NCBI RefSeq assembly: GCF_963169125.1
Contig: NC_084794.1
Span: 112,754,358-112,818,357 of the forward strand
Direction of reading: 5' to 3'
DNA: 64,000 nt
Source of the DNA: Humulus lupulus
Lineage: Eukaryota > Streptophyta > Magnoliopsida > Rosales > Cannabaceae
How positions within the stretch are numbered: position 1 is the first letter of the stretch; each line of letters opens with the position of its first letter. The notes beneath the pieces are model-generated. The model was not told the origin of the DNA. It did not search any database and worked only from the letters and a program-made list of their open reading frames with translations. Below, piece by piece: positions 22,886 to 32,277 of this stretch. A program made the translations under genes and the position numbers.

Positions 22886-23451
22886 CTACTCTTGAGAATC
22901 AACTTTGGATGTAGAAGCTTGAGAATTGTTCTTATATAACAAATTCTCCTTTAAAGATGTTGAAGCTTGAGAATTGTTGTCACATAACATATTCTCAAAA
23001 AATTCAAATTCTCTAGATTCAATCACAATATTAGACTCTAAGTCTAATACCCTATAAGCTTTACTATTGTTGGCATAACCAACAAAAGCACACTTTATGG
23101 CTCTTGAACCTAACTTTGTTCTATTAGGTTCGTTTTTCTTGCAATATGCAAGACACCCCCACACTTTGAAGTACCCTATGTTGGGTTTTCTTCCTTTCCA
23201 CAACTCATATGGAGATATCTCATTTTTCTTCATCGGTATTCGATTAAAAATGTGACAAGCGGTTAAAAGCGTTTCACTCCATAAGTTGAAGTTCAACTTA
23301 GAAAACACCAACATATAATTTATCATCTCTAGATAAGTCCTATTTTTCCTTTCGGCAACACCATTGTGTTGTGGGGTATAAGGTGCAATGCACTCATGAA
23401 TTATACCATTTTCTTCAAAAATGTATTGAATTCATTAGAGAAGTACTCTCC
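22886..23451 (-). pseudogene. copia-2 integrase C-terminal part
   Basis: The open frame 22886-23326 reads NRIPMKKNEISPYELWKG, then FKVWGCLAYC and CAFVGYANNSKAYRVLD, the standard C-terminal region of copia integrase and its linker. Between 23327 and 23451 the core continues in another frame with TPQHNGVAERKNRTYLE, which includes the catalytic Glu. An indel and the TGA near 23449 separate it from the upstream frame. The linker shows a repeated NNSQASTS motif (two copies), a small internal duplication. Confidence 0.88.
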
Positions 23452-25113
23452 TCATCTATCACTTCTTAGCACCTTAATCTTTTTATTTAGTTGATTTTCA
23501 ACTTCTAATTTATACAATTTAAAAGCATCAAAAGTTTCATCTTTATGCTTTAAAAGGAACACATAGGTATATCTACTAAAATCATCTATAAAAGTAAGAA
23601 AATACCTTTTACCACCTCTAGTTAAAACACCATTTAATTCACAAAGATCACTATGGATTAAATCTAGTAAATTAGATGATCTTTCTACACTAGGAAATGG
23701 TTTCTTAATCATTTTTACCTTAACACATGTTTCACATTTACCATAGTTTTTAATATTGCATGCAATCATACCACATTTTACTACTCTTTTCATGGTAGAA
23801 AAACCTATATGTGATAGTCTAAGATGCCACAAAAATAAAGAATCATACTCAATAATATAGGCGGAATTAGCATTTTTATTGATAACATTGAAAGTTACAT
23901 CATTGGTGCACAATTTAACCATTCCCTCACAAGAGTACCCTTTTCCCAAGAATACATTTGATTTGGTAAGTATAAGTTTACCGGACTCAAAAACAGCTTT
24001 AATGCCGGGCTTGCCAAGTAAATCACCACTTACTAAGTTTCTACTCATTTCAGGAACATAAAGTACATTGACTAATGTAACTTTCTTGAAGGAGGTGAAG
24101 TAGACTTCAATAGTACCTTTGCCAAGTACCTTGGATTTGCCCTCATTGCCCATTTGTATCTCACGGTTGCCCTTTGACTCTTCAAAGGTCTTGAACAATG
24201 ATTTTTCATAGGTGACATGGACAGTGGCACATGTATCATACCACCACCATTTCACCTTGCCTTGGACCGCATTCACCTTAGGTCCTTGTTGGTCTTTTCT
24301 ATGCATACACTCTCTAGCATAGTAACCCTTTTTCCCAGACACAAAGCAAGGGCCTTTCTCACCCTTAAACTTGTTTGGGTTGGTTTTTGGACCCAAAGGT
24401 TTCTCATTACCCTTTTTCCCTTTGTTTTTGGGATGTTTTGATTGTGACACCGCATTTTCTTTGGAAGTCTCTCCATTAGACCCCTCCAAAAGTTTATCTC
24501 TACATATCAATTTCTCTTCGATTCGAATATGTTTTTGGATTTCCTCCAAAGAATAATCCTCATTTTTATGAAGGATTCTTTTCCTATAGCTCTTCCAAGT
24601 TGGTGGTAATTTAGCCACTATAGCACCAACTTGAAAGGTCTCGGGAAGCTCAATCTTTAGCACTTTCAATTTGTTAACAATTATTTGCAATTCATGAATT
24701 TGAGGAAGAATAGGTTTATCACCAAAAAATTTGAAATCGAAGTATTGAGATATCAAAAACTTTTTGGTACCTTCCTCTTCTGCCTTAAACTTTTTCTCAA
24801 GTGCATCCCATATCTCCTTGGCCGATTTGGTCTCGGTGTAGAGGTCATAGAGCCTATCGGATAGGGCGTTGAGGATATGACCCCTACAAAGGAGATTTTC
24901 CTCCTCCCTCTTCCTTCTCTTCTCCACCTCCTCGGGAGTGTCTTTGTTGAATGGCTCGACTAGAGGTGCCAAGGAAGACTCAAGGATGTAGGCGATTTTG
25001 AGAGTGGTTAAAAGAAACCTCACCTTGTCTTGCCACCTAGTAAAATTGGATCCATCAAACCTATCTGATCTCACTAGGTCTTGGTTCATGATCTTGATTG
25101 TCTCCCCTTCCAT
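23452..25113 (-). pseudogene. copia-2 gag, protease and integrase N-terminal part
   Basis: The chosen start is the ATG at 25113 (MEGETIKIMNQDLV), 27 bases from the LTR end; upstream in-frame codons run into the LTR. Order: DUF4219/UBN2-type gag (SNFTRWQDKVRFLL to about residue 210), Lys-rich linker, zinc knuckle CFVSGKKGYYAREC (about 256-269; second Cys is Ser and the His is Tyr), protease WWYDTCATVHV (Gly of the active site is Cys), GAG-pre-integrase (FLWHLRLSHIG) and integrase core with IHSDLCE and FIDDFSRYTYVF. It ends LRSDR then TGA where relatives continue GGEY. Zinc knuckle and protease should be inactive. Confidence 0.9.
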
Positions 25114-25140
25114 TGAAACAAAAAGGGATAAGCTTTTGAA

Positions 25141-26265
25141 TGTTAGGAAAATATAAATTTTCCTCAATGGAAATTGATAATAAAATTACAACTCTATGCA
25201 ATATATTACAAATAATAATGATTGATTTAAAAAGAGTTACAACTCTATAACTGAAAATTACAAATAAAAGGAGAAGGATATGTAAGATGATAGAAATAGA
25301 AAATACAACTCTATTACAAAAGATACAAATAAACTACAAGTGTTTGAACAAAAGGAAATAAAAATATTACAACTCTTAAACAAAAGGTACAAGTAAATAG
25401 AACAAGAAAAAATAGTAGAAAAGCAAATGGAAGAAAATAAGAACAAGAATAAAAAATAAACTCTCACTCAAACAACCAAAGTGAAGAGCGTTGGGGATCA
25501 CCAACTTGAACAAGGTTTGAAACCTTTGTCCAAAAGCTTATTTCCCCCTAGCTCAAGCACTAAGGGATCTCTCACAGATATTGGAAAAACTTTCTGGAAT
25601 TATCAAGCCTCAAGGTGTTTCTAGCCAAGTGCTCTAATGGATAGAAATGTTGTGTCTTACAAGTGAGCTATAGGCTCTTATTTATAGAGTTTAGAGACAC
25701 CATTTGAATTTCAAATTCCACTAATTCCCACGGCTGTTACCAATATTTAATTGGATTAATATGGAATTATAAAAGAGATTTGGAAGTTATTTGGGTTTTT
25801 TGAGCCGTTCAACAAATATTGAAAAAACTGAAAAATTGATCAGTTTTTGGTCTGTGGCCGCGGCCACTAGTCTCTGTCCCACAGGCCGCGGCCACCGACC
25901 AATTTCAACACAAAAAATGTGCTGGTTTTCGAAACGGTTCCAAACCCTCCCAAATGATTTTGTAACTCCCAAAACACATTATTCGGGTTAAAATCATATC
26001 TCTAACAGCCATATCCCATATGGCTTTATGAAATTCATCTCAATATTGTGTAACAATAAATTTACACAATAAATGGTAATATTTGGAAGTTACAAATTTG
26101 TAACACCAAATATGTTACATTATTTGGATATATCTCATATATCTAAATATTGTAACTCTCTATTATATGTTACAATATGTGACACTCTTTGTCACATTTA
26201 TTTAATCTAAAACATTATATTATAATATAATATAACATTACATTATATTATAATATAATATAACA
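25141..26265 (-). repeat. copia-2 5' LTR
   Basis: 1125 bp, plus-strand ends TGTTAGGAAA and TATAACA, matching the split left LTR. GGCCGCGGCC occurs twice near 25857-25894. The terminal 60 bp are almost purely A and T in a palindromic pattern. No typical initiator-Met primer site follows: the bases between the LTR and gag read TTCAAAAGCTTATCC on the minus strand. Confidence 0.92.
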
Positions 26266-26270
26266 CCATT

Positions 26271-26661
26271 GCCTCCGAACTTGGACATAGTGAGTGATGT
26301 TTCAGATTCTCGATCCCGCTATAAGAAATGATTTGGGCCTTTTCCTAGGCTCAAGGAAATTGGAGGACAGCGAGCACAGACTTTGTCCTCCACGTTTGCT
26401 AGTCAACAATATGTGGGTGTAGTCCATCTTCGGGAGGAAAATGAGCAGCTTAAAATGAAGCAACAAGCCCATGAACAATACATGCTCACCCAGAACCAAT
26501 ACATGATGAATTACACGTAACAAATTTAAGGCATGGTATCGAGAATGAATTACCCACCCCTATTTCAACCCCCGTTCCCACCAACATTTCATTTTGATGG
26601 TGTTTCAGTTAGCCAACCATCCCATTCAATCTACCAGGAAGACAACGACGATGATGGGGAT
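26271..26661 (+). pseudogene. CACTA transposase gene, C-terminal exon between copia-2 and copia-3
   Basis: Continues the frame of 9914-10147 after copia-2: LPPNLDIVSDVSDSRSRYKK, a TGA, then GPFPRLKEIGGQRAQTLSS, a glutamine/methionine-rich helix (LREENEQLKMKQQAHEQYM) likely to form a coiled coil, and a proline-rich then acidic tail (NYPPLFQPPFPPTFHF, EDNDDDGD). Internal stops (TGA near 26326, TAA at 26518 and 26527) fit Arg or Gln codons lost by C-to-T change. The last codons and stop (GATCTTCATTAG) lie after copia-3 at 31721-31732. I identify it as CACTA from the terminus and orientation; the protein itself is not catalytic sequence I recognise. Confidence 0.6.
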
Positions 26662-26956
26662 AGATAAAAAGAAATAATTATGCTGAAATGACTATCTTCT
26701 CTTTATTTTATAAAACTAAGCTCAATTTACAAAAATGAATACAGGGGAATATATATAGACTATTCGGTTATGAACAAATTATTTGATTGGTTAAGGAAAT
26801 AAAAAAATATTCCTTTTGCACGTATACCCGATTTTGTGCGTAAAGGTTAGGAAGGACATATATTACAGCTGTATACTAACAGATACATTCCTCTAGAATC
26901 AATTTTCGTCTTTATCAATTGGATAAGGTGACGTGTCCAATTCATTTATTTCAACA
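26662..26956 (-). repeat. copia-3 3' LTR
   Basis: Matches 31418-31715 (shared AGATAAAAAGAAATAA at one end and TTCATTTATTTCAACA at the other). The exact left boundary is uncertain by a few bases. On the minus strand a polypurine AATTTGAGAGGGCG lies just inside it. Confidence 0.85.
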
Positions 26957-28454
26957 CGCCCTCTCAAATTGTGTTGTGGTGGAGGAATAACGGCAAGTTT
27001 TCTCTTTAAATATTGAAACCTGGTGATGGACACGAATTTGGTAAGGATGTCAGTCGTATGATATCTTGAAGGAACGTGTCTCACTTCAACTTCTTTGTTA
27101 AGAACTTTGTCTCTAATGAAATGCACGCCTATTTCAATATATTTGGTTCTTGAGTAGGAAACTGGATTTGATGCTAATTGTTGAGCACCAGATTTGTCAC
27201 ACCAAATGATAGCTAGTTTGTTACTCTCAATTCCAATCTCAGCAAACAGGGACTGCAACAATACTATTTTAGTGCAAGCTTGTGCTAAAGCACGATATTT
27301 TGCTTTAGTGCTTAATTGAGCAACTGATTTTTTCTTCTTGGAACTCTAGCTAATCAAGTTCTCTCCAAAGTAGATACAATACCCAATTGTTGATTTACGA
27401 TCATCAAGAGAACTTGCCCAATCTGAGTCACAAAAGCTTTCGATGGTAAGATTGGGCGCTGGAGTAAAGTGAATGCCTTCACCGATTGTACCTGCTAAAT
27501 ATCTCAGTATTCTCTTGCAGGTTTGCCAATGATTTTGAGTAGGGGCTTGCAATAATTGACTTAACTTATTGACAGAAAAAGCTATGTTTGGTCTGCTGAG
27601 AGTGAGATATTGGAGTGCACCTATAATGCTTCAGTAGAGTGTGATATGTTCAAATGGCTTAATGTCTTGCAGTCGAAGATTATTGCTATGGTTTATGGGA
27701 GTTGGACATGGTTTGGCTTGTAGTATATTGGTCTTATTTAGAAAATCAATGGTGTACTTTGTTTGAGACAAATGAATCCCATCAGCCCCCCTAGTTGTCT
27801 CAAAACCAAGGAAGTAGTGTATCGAACCATGATGCTTGAGAGCAAAACAATTACTAAGTTGAGAAATAATAGAAGTGACTTGCTGAGAATGATTACAAGT
27901 GAGAAAAATGTCGTCGACATAGACGAGAACAAAAAGAAGAGCATCACCACGATTGTAGAAGAAGAGGGAGCTACCGGAGACTGGATTTTGAAAGCCAAGT
28001 CGAATAAGAGTGGTGCGAAGACTATCAAACTAGGCATGAGGTGCCTGTTTGAGACCGTAGAGAGCACGATGAAGTTTACATACATAATGAGGGTGATGAA
28101 CATCAACGTAGCGAGCAAGTTGGGCCATATAAACCTCTTCTTATAGAGTGTCATTGAGAAAGGCGTTGTTAAAATCAATTTGCTGAATGTCCCAATTAAA
28201 TGTGACAACAAGAGAGAAAACAACACAGATGATAGAGGGCTTAACAACAAGACTGAAAGTTTCAAGGAAATCAATCCCGGGTTGTTGCTGAAATCCTTTG
28301 GCGACAAGACGCGCTTTATGGTGTTGAATGGTACCACCTGAGTTAATTTTGAGACAAAACACCCTCTTGTTGTCCACAATATGCGAGTGAGGAGGAGGAG
28401 GCACCAAAATCCAAGTTTTATTTTTTGTAATAATGCTTTATATTCATCATCCAT
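26957..28454 (-). pseudogene. copia-3 reverse transcriptase and RNase H
   Basis: RT fragments in shifting frames: [19 protein letters not shown] (near 28340), QQIDFNNAFLND (near 28170), [12 protein letters not shown] (near 28070) and an intact YVDDIF (near 27910). RNase H follows with SFCDSDWASSLDDRKSTIG (27400-27450) and WCDKSGAQQLASNP, HVPSRYHTTDILTK (27040-27220). Stops interrupt at about 28140, 27640 and 27345. The terminal frame runs through HNLRGRVEIN across the polypurine tract into the LTR. A plus-strand open frame at 27763-28146 is only the antisense of this gene. Confidence 0.85.
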
Positions 28455-28559
28455 GGCTTATTTCCAGGCAGGATTGGCTAAGGCAGCAGTGACTGTTTCT
28501 GGTGTGAAAATGGTGAGCGCATGTGGAGAATGAGCAGAAGATAAATAAGCCATAAAGGT

Positions 28560-29914
28560 TTAGGGTTTAAAAATACCTACCTTGGAGAGAGTAATCATTG
28601 GATGGGAAGGAGGAGGTGGGGGAGGTGGTGGTGATGGAGAGGCAAAGGATGTGAAAATGGGAAGAGTTGAGGCGATGTCAATGGGAAGATGAACTTCAGG
28701 TGGTATAGAGGGAAAATAGGTTACTGACTTTAAAGATAAATGCAGATTACCTGAGGAACTTGAAGAAGAAGCTAGTGTTGAAGGAGATGCCACGAGGTTT
28801 GTCAAGCATGTAGACATATTAGAAGGGTTGGTAGAGTCATCTTCAGAGACATTTGAGTAGAAAAATGGAAGCCGGTGATGATATTTAATATTAGAAGATG
28901 AAACTTGAGAAGAAGAAGAAGATGTGGAATTTGCAACCTGAAAACCAGTAGAAAAAGGGAACTCATGTTCATTAAAGGTAACACTTTGGGCTATATATAT
29001 GCGACCAGAAGGGTGAAGACACTTGTACCCTTTGTGGTTTAAAATATAGTCGAGGAAGGCACACTTGGCTGAACGAAAATCAAGCATTTGGTGATTATAG
29101 GCTCTTAGATGAGGGAAGCAAGCACAACCAAAAACCTTGAGAAAATGGAGATTGGGTTTGACAGCAAAGAGAGTTTCAATAGGTGATTTGTGACTGAGTG
29201 CTGGTGTAGATAAATGATTGATAAAAAAAGTGGCTAAATGATTCCCACCAGTATTGAAGTGGAATAGAAGCTTGAGTGAGAAGAGTGAGTCCCATTTCTA
29301 CGATATGGCTCAGCTTTCGCTTAGATTTACCATTTTGAGGATGAGTGTGGGGACATGGATGTTGAAAATGAATGCCTAAGGAACTGAGAAAAGGCAAAAG
29401 ATTTCTATATTCACCCCTCCCCCCAATCTGATTGTAATGTTTTAATTTTAGTTTCAAATTTTCTCTCAACAAACTTTTGAAAATCAATAAAGATGGTTTT
29501 AACTTCAGATTTGAGCTTGAGAGGAAAAATCCAGGTGAAGTTACTATAATCATCAATAAAGTGAACATAATAACGATAACCATCTTTAGATAGAATGGAA
29601 GCTGGACCCCAAACATCATAATGTATTAGTCCTAATGGCTTGGATGCTTTGGTATGAGAAGGATCATAATGCTTATGCTTTTATTTGCCAATATGGCAGG
29701 CATCACAAAAGTGTGTAGAAGAAAGAGAAACATTTTCATTTGCTAGCATAATTTTCATTACATTAATGTTAGGATGACCAAGCCTTAAGTGCCACACACT
29801 GGCATCAACGTTTGATTCATTAAGAAGATATTCACCACTAGGGACTATAATGGATACATTTGATTTAGCATAATTAAAAGAGAGTACTGAACTAGAGCTA
29901 GGTGAAATGACCAA
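28560..29914 (-). pseudogene. copia-3 GAG-pre-integrase and integrase
   Basis: From 29914 downward: VWHLRLGHPNINVMK and FCDACHIGK (zinc-binding GAG-pre-integrase), then the core with LIHYDVWGP and HFIDDYSNFTWIF, QSDWGGEY, and PQNGKSKRKLSH where relatives have Glu in place of the second Lys-Ser-Lys residue, so the catalytic Glu appears lost. The linker at 28560-29087 (FLDYILNHKGYKCLHP, Ser-rich, then a run of prolines) joins integrase to RT. Several frame changes occur near 29620 and 29180. Confidence 0.82.
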
Positions 29915-30077
29915 GACACAATGATTGGAAGGTATTGATGAAACATTGTGAGAAGATGACTAAACAACCTGAAACTGATAAAGCCCATTGCTATACACTC
30001 CTCAAAGCAGCTCTTTCTTCGTTTTCAGATCCTTCATAAGACAATAATCAGCATAAAACTCAACAAAAATAGTGTTG

Positions 30078-30620
30078 TCACGGGTTAGCTGAGAAATAGA
30101 TAGAATTTTTTTGGTATTTGGGGAACACAAAGTATATTTTGGAGATGTAAAGCATAGGGAGAATGTGGTATAAAGAAATCATTGCTGCCAGTCTTGTAAC
30201 AGATAGAGTTTGGTCATTGCCAATAACCAAATGAGTTATACCTTTCAAATCTAACTTCTGCTGCAAATTGGAAGCATTTGTAGTAATGTGATTCGTGGCT
30301 CCACTGTCAATGTACCAGGCAGCCTCATTTGAGTTATTAGTGGAAGAAAGTAATGCCTGCTGACCATTACCTGAGACATTTGAGTTGGTGAAACTCTGAG
30401 TATTGAACTGATTGTTGGAGGAAGAATCATGAAGCGCCTGGAATGAGATATCAAAATGGCGGTAACACTTCGAAGTCACATGGCCTAGGCGAGAACATAG
30501 CTGATATATGAGAAGATTTCCTCCTCGGCCTCCTCGACCACAACCTCGTCCACGATTAGAGAAACCACGTCCATTGAAAGAGTGAGTAGGGGAGCCAGAC
30601 AGATTGAGTGTCTTCTTCAT
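30078..30620 (-). pseudogene. copia-3 nucleocapsid and protease
   Basis: An Arg/Gly-rich segment (GRGFSNRGRGCGRGG) precedes a zinc knuckle YQLCSRLGHVTSKC, whose first Cys is Tyr. The protease active site WYIDSGATNHIT is intact (near 30290-30325). The frame is open for 180 codons and the protein then diverges after about 30180 through an indel. Gag lies upstream at 30690-31400. Confidence 0.85.
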
Positions 30621-30689
30621 CTGAGTGGAAAAATTAGCACTGGTAGTAGTTTGTTCAGCATGGGTGTTTAGCTAATCTAATCTCATTTC

Positions 30690-31400
30690 TTAACTTTGCA
30701 ACATGTATTGTACCTCTTGCAGCATAAGCTTATCATGTCTTGAGGTAAGATTCACAACAACTGAGTCATAGTCATGGCCGAGACCGCCTAGTATGTAAAG
30801 TATGAGATCTTCATCTGAAATTAATTGCCCTGCAATAGATAAAGCATCTGTAATGTTTCTCATCTTAAGCATATAGTCATGAATATATAAGTTTCCATTT
30901 CTAAGAGACTGAAGCTGGAAGTGCAACTGAAGAGTGCGGGCTTTAGAGCTTGTGGTAAAAAGCAGCTCAAGGGTAGTCCATATTTCCATGGAGGTTTGAC
31001 AACGTACAATATGGCCAAACATAGACTCAGAGATGGAGTTCATGAGCTAACTGAGGATGGCTTGGTCAGTATGAATCCAAACTGTGTAGCCAATGTTAAC
31101 TTGGCGAGACTCACCAGGAATGGTGCCACCGATGGCGTTATCAACAAACTGAGTTGGACACAATTTAGTGCCAAGTATGTACCCATCAAGGTCGTGAACT
31201 CTAAGAGCTAGAAGAACTTGGGATTTCCAAAATGTATAATTAGTGCAGTCAAGTTTGATGGTTAGTGGAGCTAAGTGAGAAGAAGGGAAGACGCCATGAA
31301 CTTGACTAAGTATGGGTTGAGAGAAAGGAAATGTTGCGGTTGCAGCACTAGGATTGGTGGCTGAGGATATTGCTCATCGGAAGCTTGAGGGATGTTAGTC
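30690..31400 (-). pseudogene. copia-3 gag
   Basis: The frame from 31043 shows the UBN2-type body: EIWTTLELLF, KARTLQLHFQLQSLRNG, MRNITDALS and LYILGGLGHDYDSVVVNL. The N-terminal part (31044-31400) is present in other frames, so the start codon is not certain. The plus-strand frame at 30921-31211 is antisense and not a gene. Confidence 0.8.
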
Positions 31401-31403
31401 ACG

Positions 31404-31417
31404 CTGTTCTGATACAA
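31404..31417 (-). other. copia-3 primer-binding site
   Basis: The minus strand reads TTGTATCAGAAC beside the 5' LTR, two changes from the initiator-Met complement TGGTATCAGAGC. Confidence 0.65.
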
Positions 31418-31715
31418 AGATAAAAAGAAATAAATATGTTGAAATGACTCTCTTCTCTTTATTATATAAAACTTAGCTCAATTTACAAAAATTAATACAA
31501 ATGAATACATATAGCCTATTCAGTTATGAACAAATGATTTGATTGGTTAAGAAAATCAGCAAATATTCCTTTTGTGAGTATACCCTGATTTTGTGCAAAA
31601 AGGTTAGCAAAGACATATATTACAACTATATATACTAATGGATACATTCTTCTAGAATCAATTGTCATCCTTATCAATTGGAGAAGGTGACGTGTCCAAT
31701 TCATTTATTTCAACA
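31418..31715 (-). repeat. copia-3 5' LTR
   Basis: Pairs with 26662-26956. The plus-strand end TTTATTTCAACA is shared by both copies. Confidence 0.85.
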
Positions 31716-31720
31716 AGAAT

Positions 31721-32260
31721 GATCTTCATTAGTAGATGTATTTTTGTTTATCCCGTTAATTAAAAATTATTTTATTTTGTTAAGTACTTTTGTATGTTTT
31801 AAGACATTTAATTAGTTTCTTAATTATATTTAAAAGACAATTATGTGTGTTTTACATAATATTAATCAAATTAATTACTAATAATAATTTCTAAATTGAT
31901 TTTATAAATTAAATGACAAATTTTCTTTATTTAAAATAAATGGGAATAACCTTTCCCAATGCGTTTTTTTTTAGCCAATAAAAGGTTAAAAAATAAATGT
32001 AACCAATTTTTTGTTGGCGACTTTTTTGCCCTGTGAAAAGTAAATTCTAAAAATATAAAAGACTTTTGCTGGTGGCGAAGGAGACGCCATGAAAAGCCAA
32101 CATTGTGCCGGCAAAATATTGTCCCGCGGTGTCGCCAGCGACAAGGTAATGCTGCCGACAAAAGGCCCCAATAGGGGCCACTTTAAGGCGGTCCTCTTTG
32201 CTGATGTAAAATAGAACTTTTGCCGGTCACAATGAACACTTTTCCCACCGCCAAAAAGCA
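31721..32260 (+). other. CACTA transposase end and 3' subterminal repeat region
   Basis: 31721-31732 (GATCTTCATTAG) supplies the last codons and stop of the transposase in the frame of 26661. After an AT-rich stretch (31740-31990), a motif like TTTTGYCGGC recurs in both orientations at about 32007, 32063, 32105, 32151 and 32217. CACTA elements carry such subterminal repeats as transposase-binding sites. A small GGCCCCAATAGGGGCC palindrome lies at 32164-32179. Confidence 0.6.
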
Positions 32261-32274
32261 CATTTCTTGTAGTG
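32261..32274 (+). repeat. CACTA terminal inverted repeat (right)
   Basis: CATTTCTTGTAGTG, reverse complement of the canonical CACTACAAGAAATG. The next bases TTA may be the 3-bp target duplication; the partner end is not in the window. Confidence 0.85.
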
Positions 32275-32277
32275 TTA

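Larger units (their letters stand above)
10148..26265 (-). mobile_element. copia-2: Ty1/copia retrotransposon with a nested gypsy element
   Basis: LTRs at 10148-11111 plus 20368-20557 (left, 3') and 25141-26265 (right, 5'), flanked by the 5-bp duplication CCATT at 10143-10147 and 26266-26270. The interior on the minus strand runs gag, protease, integrase, RT, RNase H. The polypurine tract beside the 3' LTR reads TAGTGGGGGGA on the minus strand. Tekay-1 (11112-20367) sits in the left LTR. Removing copia-2 rejoins the CACTA transposase frame. The coding region is close to intact but carries nonsense codons and lost active-site residues. Confidence 0.93.
26662..31715 (-). mobile_element. copia-3: Ty1/copia retrotransposon with short LTRs
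   Basis: LTRs of about 295 and 298 bp (26662-26956 and 31418-31715) enclose a minus-strand gag, protease, integrase, RT, RNase H set. The flanks GGGAT (26657-26661) and AGAAT (31716-31720) differ only by two G-to-A transitions and are probably the target duplication. Short LTRs and the pol frame running through the polypurine tract into the 3' LTR suggest the Ale/Retrofit lineage (tentative). The coding region is much more broken than that of copia-2, so this insertion is older or faster decaying. Confidence 0.88.
9914..32274 (+). mobile_element. CACTA (En/Spm) DNA transposon, right part, with nested insertions
   Basis: The right end is CATTTCTTGTAGTG (32261-32274), the reverse complement of a CACTACAAGAAATG terminus, followed by TTA as possible 3-bp target duplication. 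Upstream are GC-rich subterminal repeats and a transposase gene in plus orientation. That gene is interrupted by copia-2 (10148-26265) and copia-3 (26662-31715). The left CACTA terminus is not in the window; CACTA sequence stops at 9914, where a Tekay LTR begins. Confidence 0.8.

Noticed and set aside
27763..28146. 127-codon plus-strand frame
   Set aside because: Exact antisense of the copia-3 RT, whose motifs (YVDDIF and others) are on the minus strand.
30921..31211. 96-codon plus-strand frame
   Set aside because: Antisense shadow of copia-3 gag.
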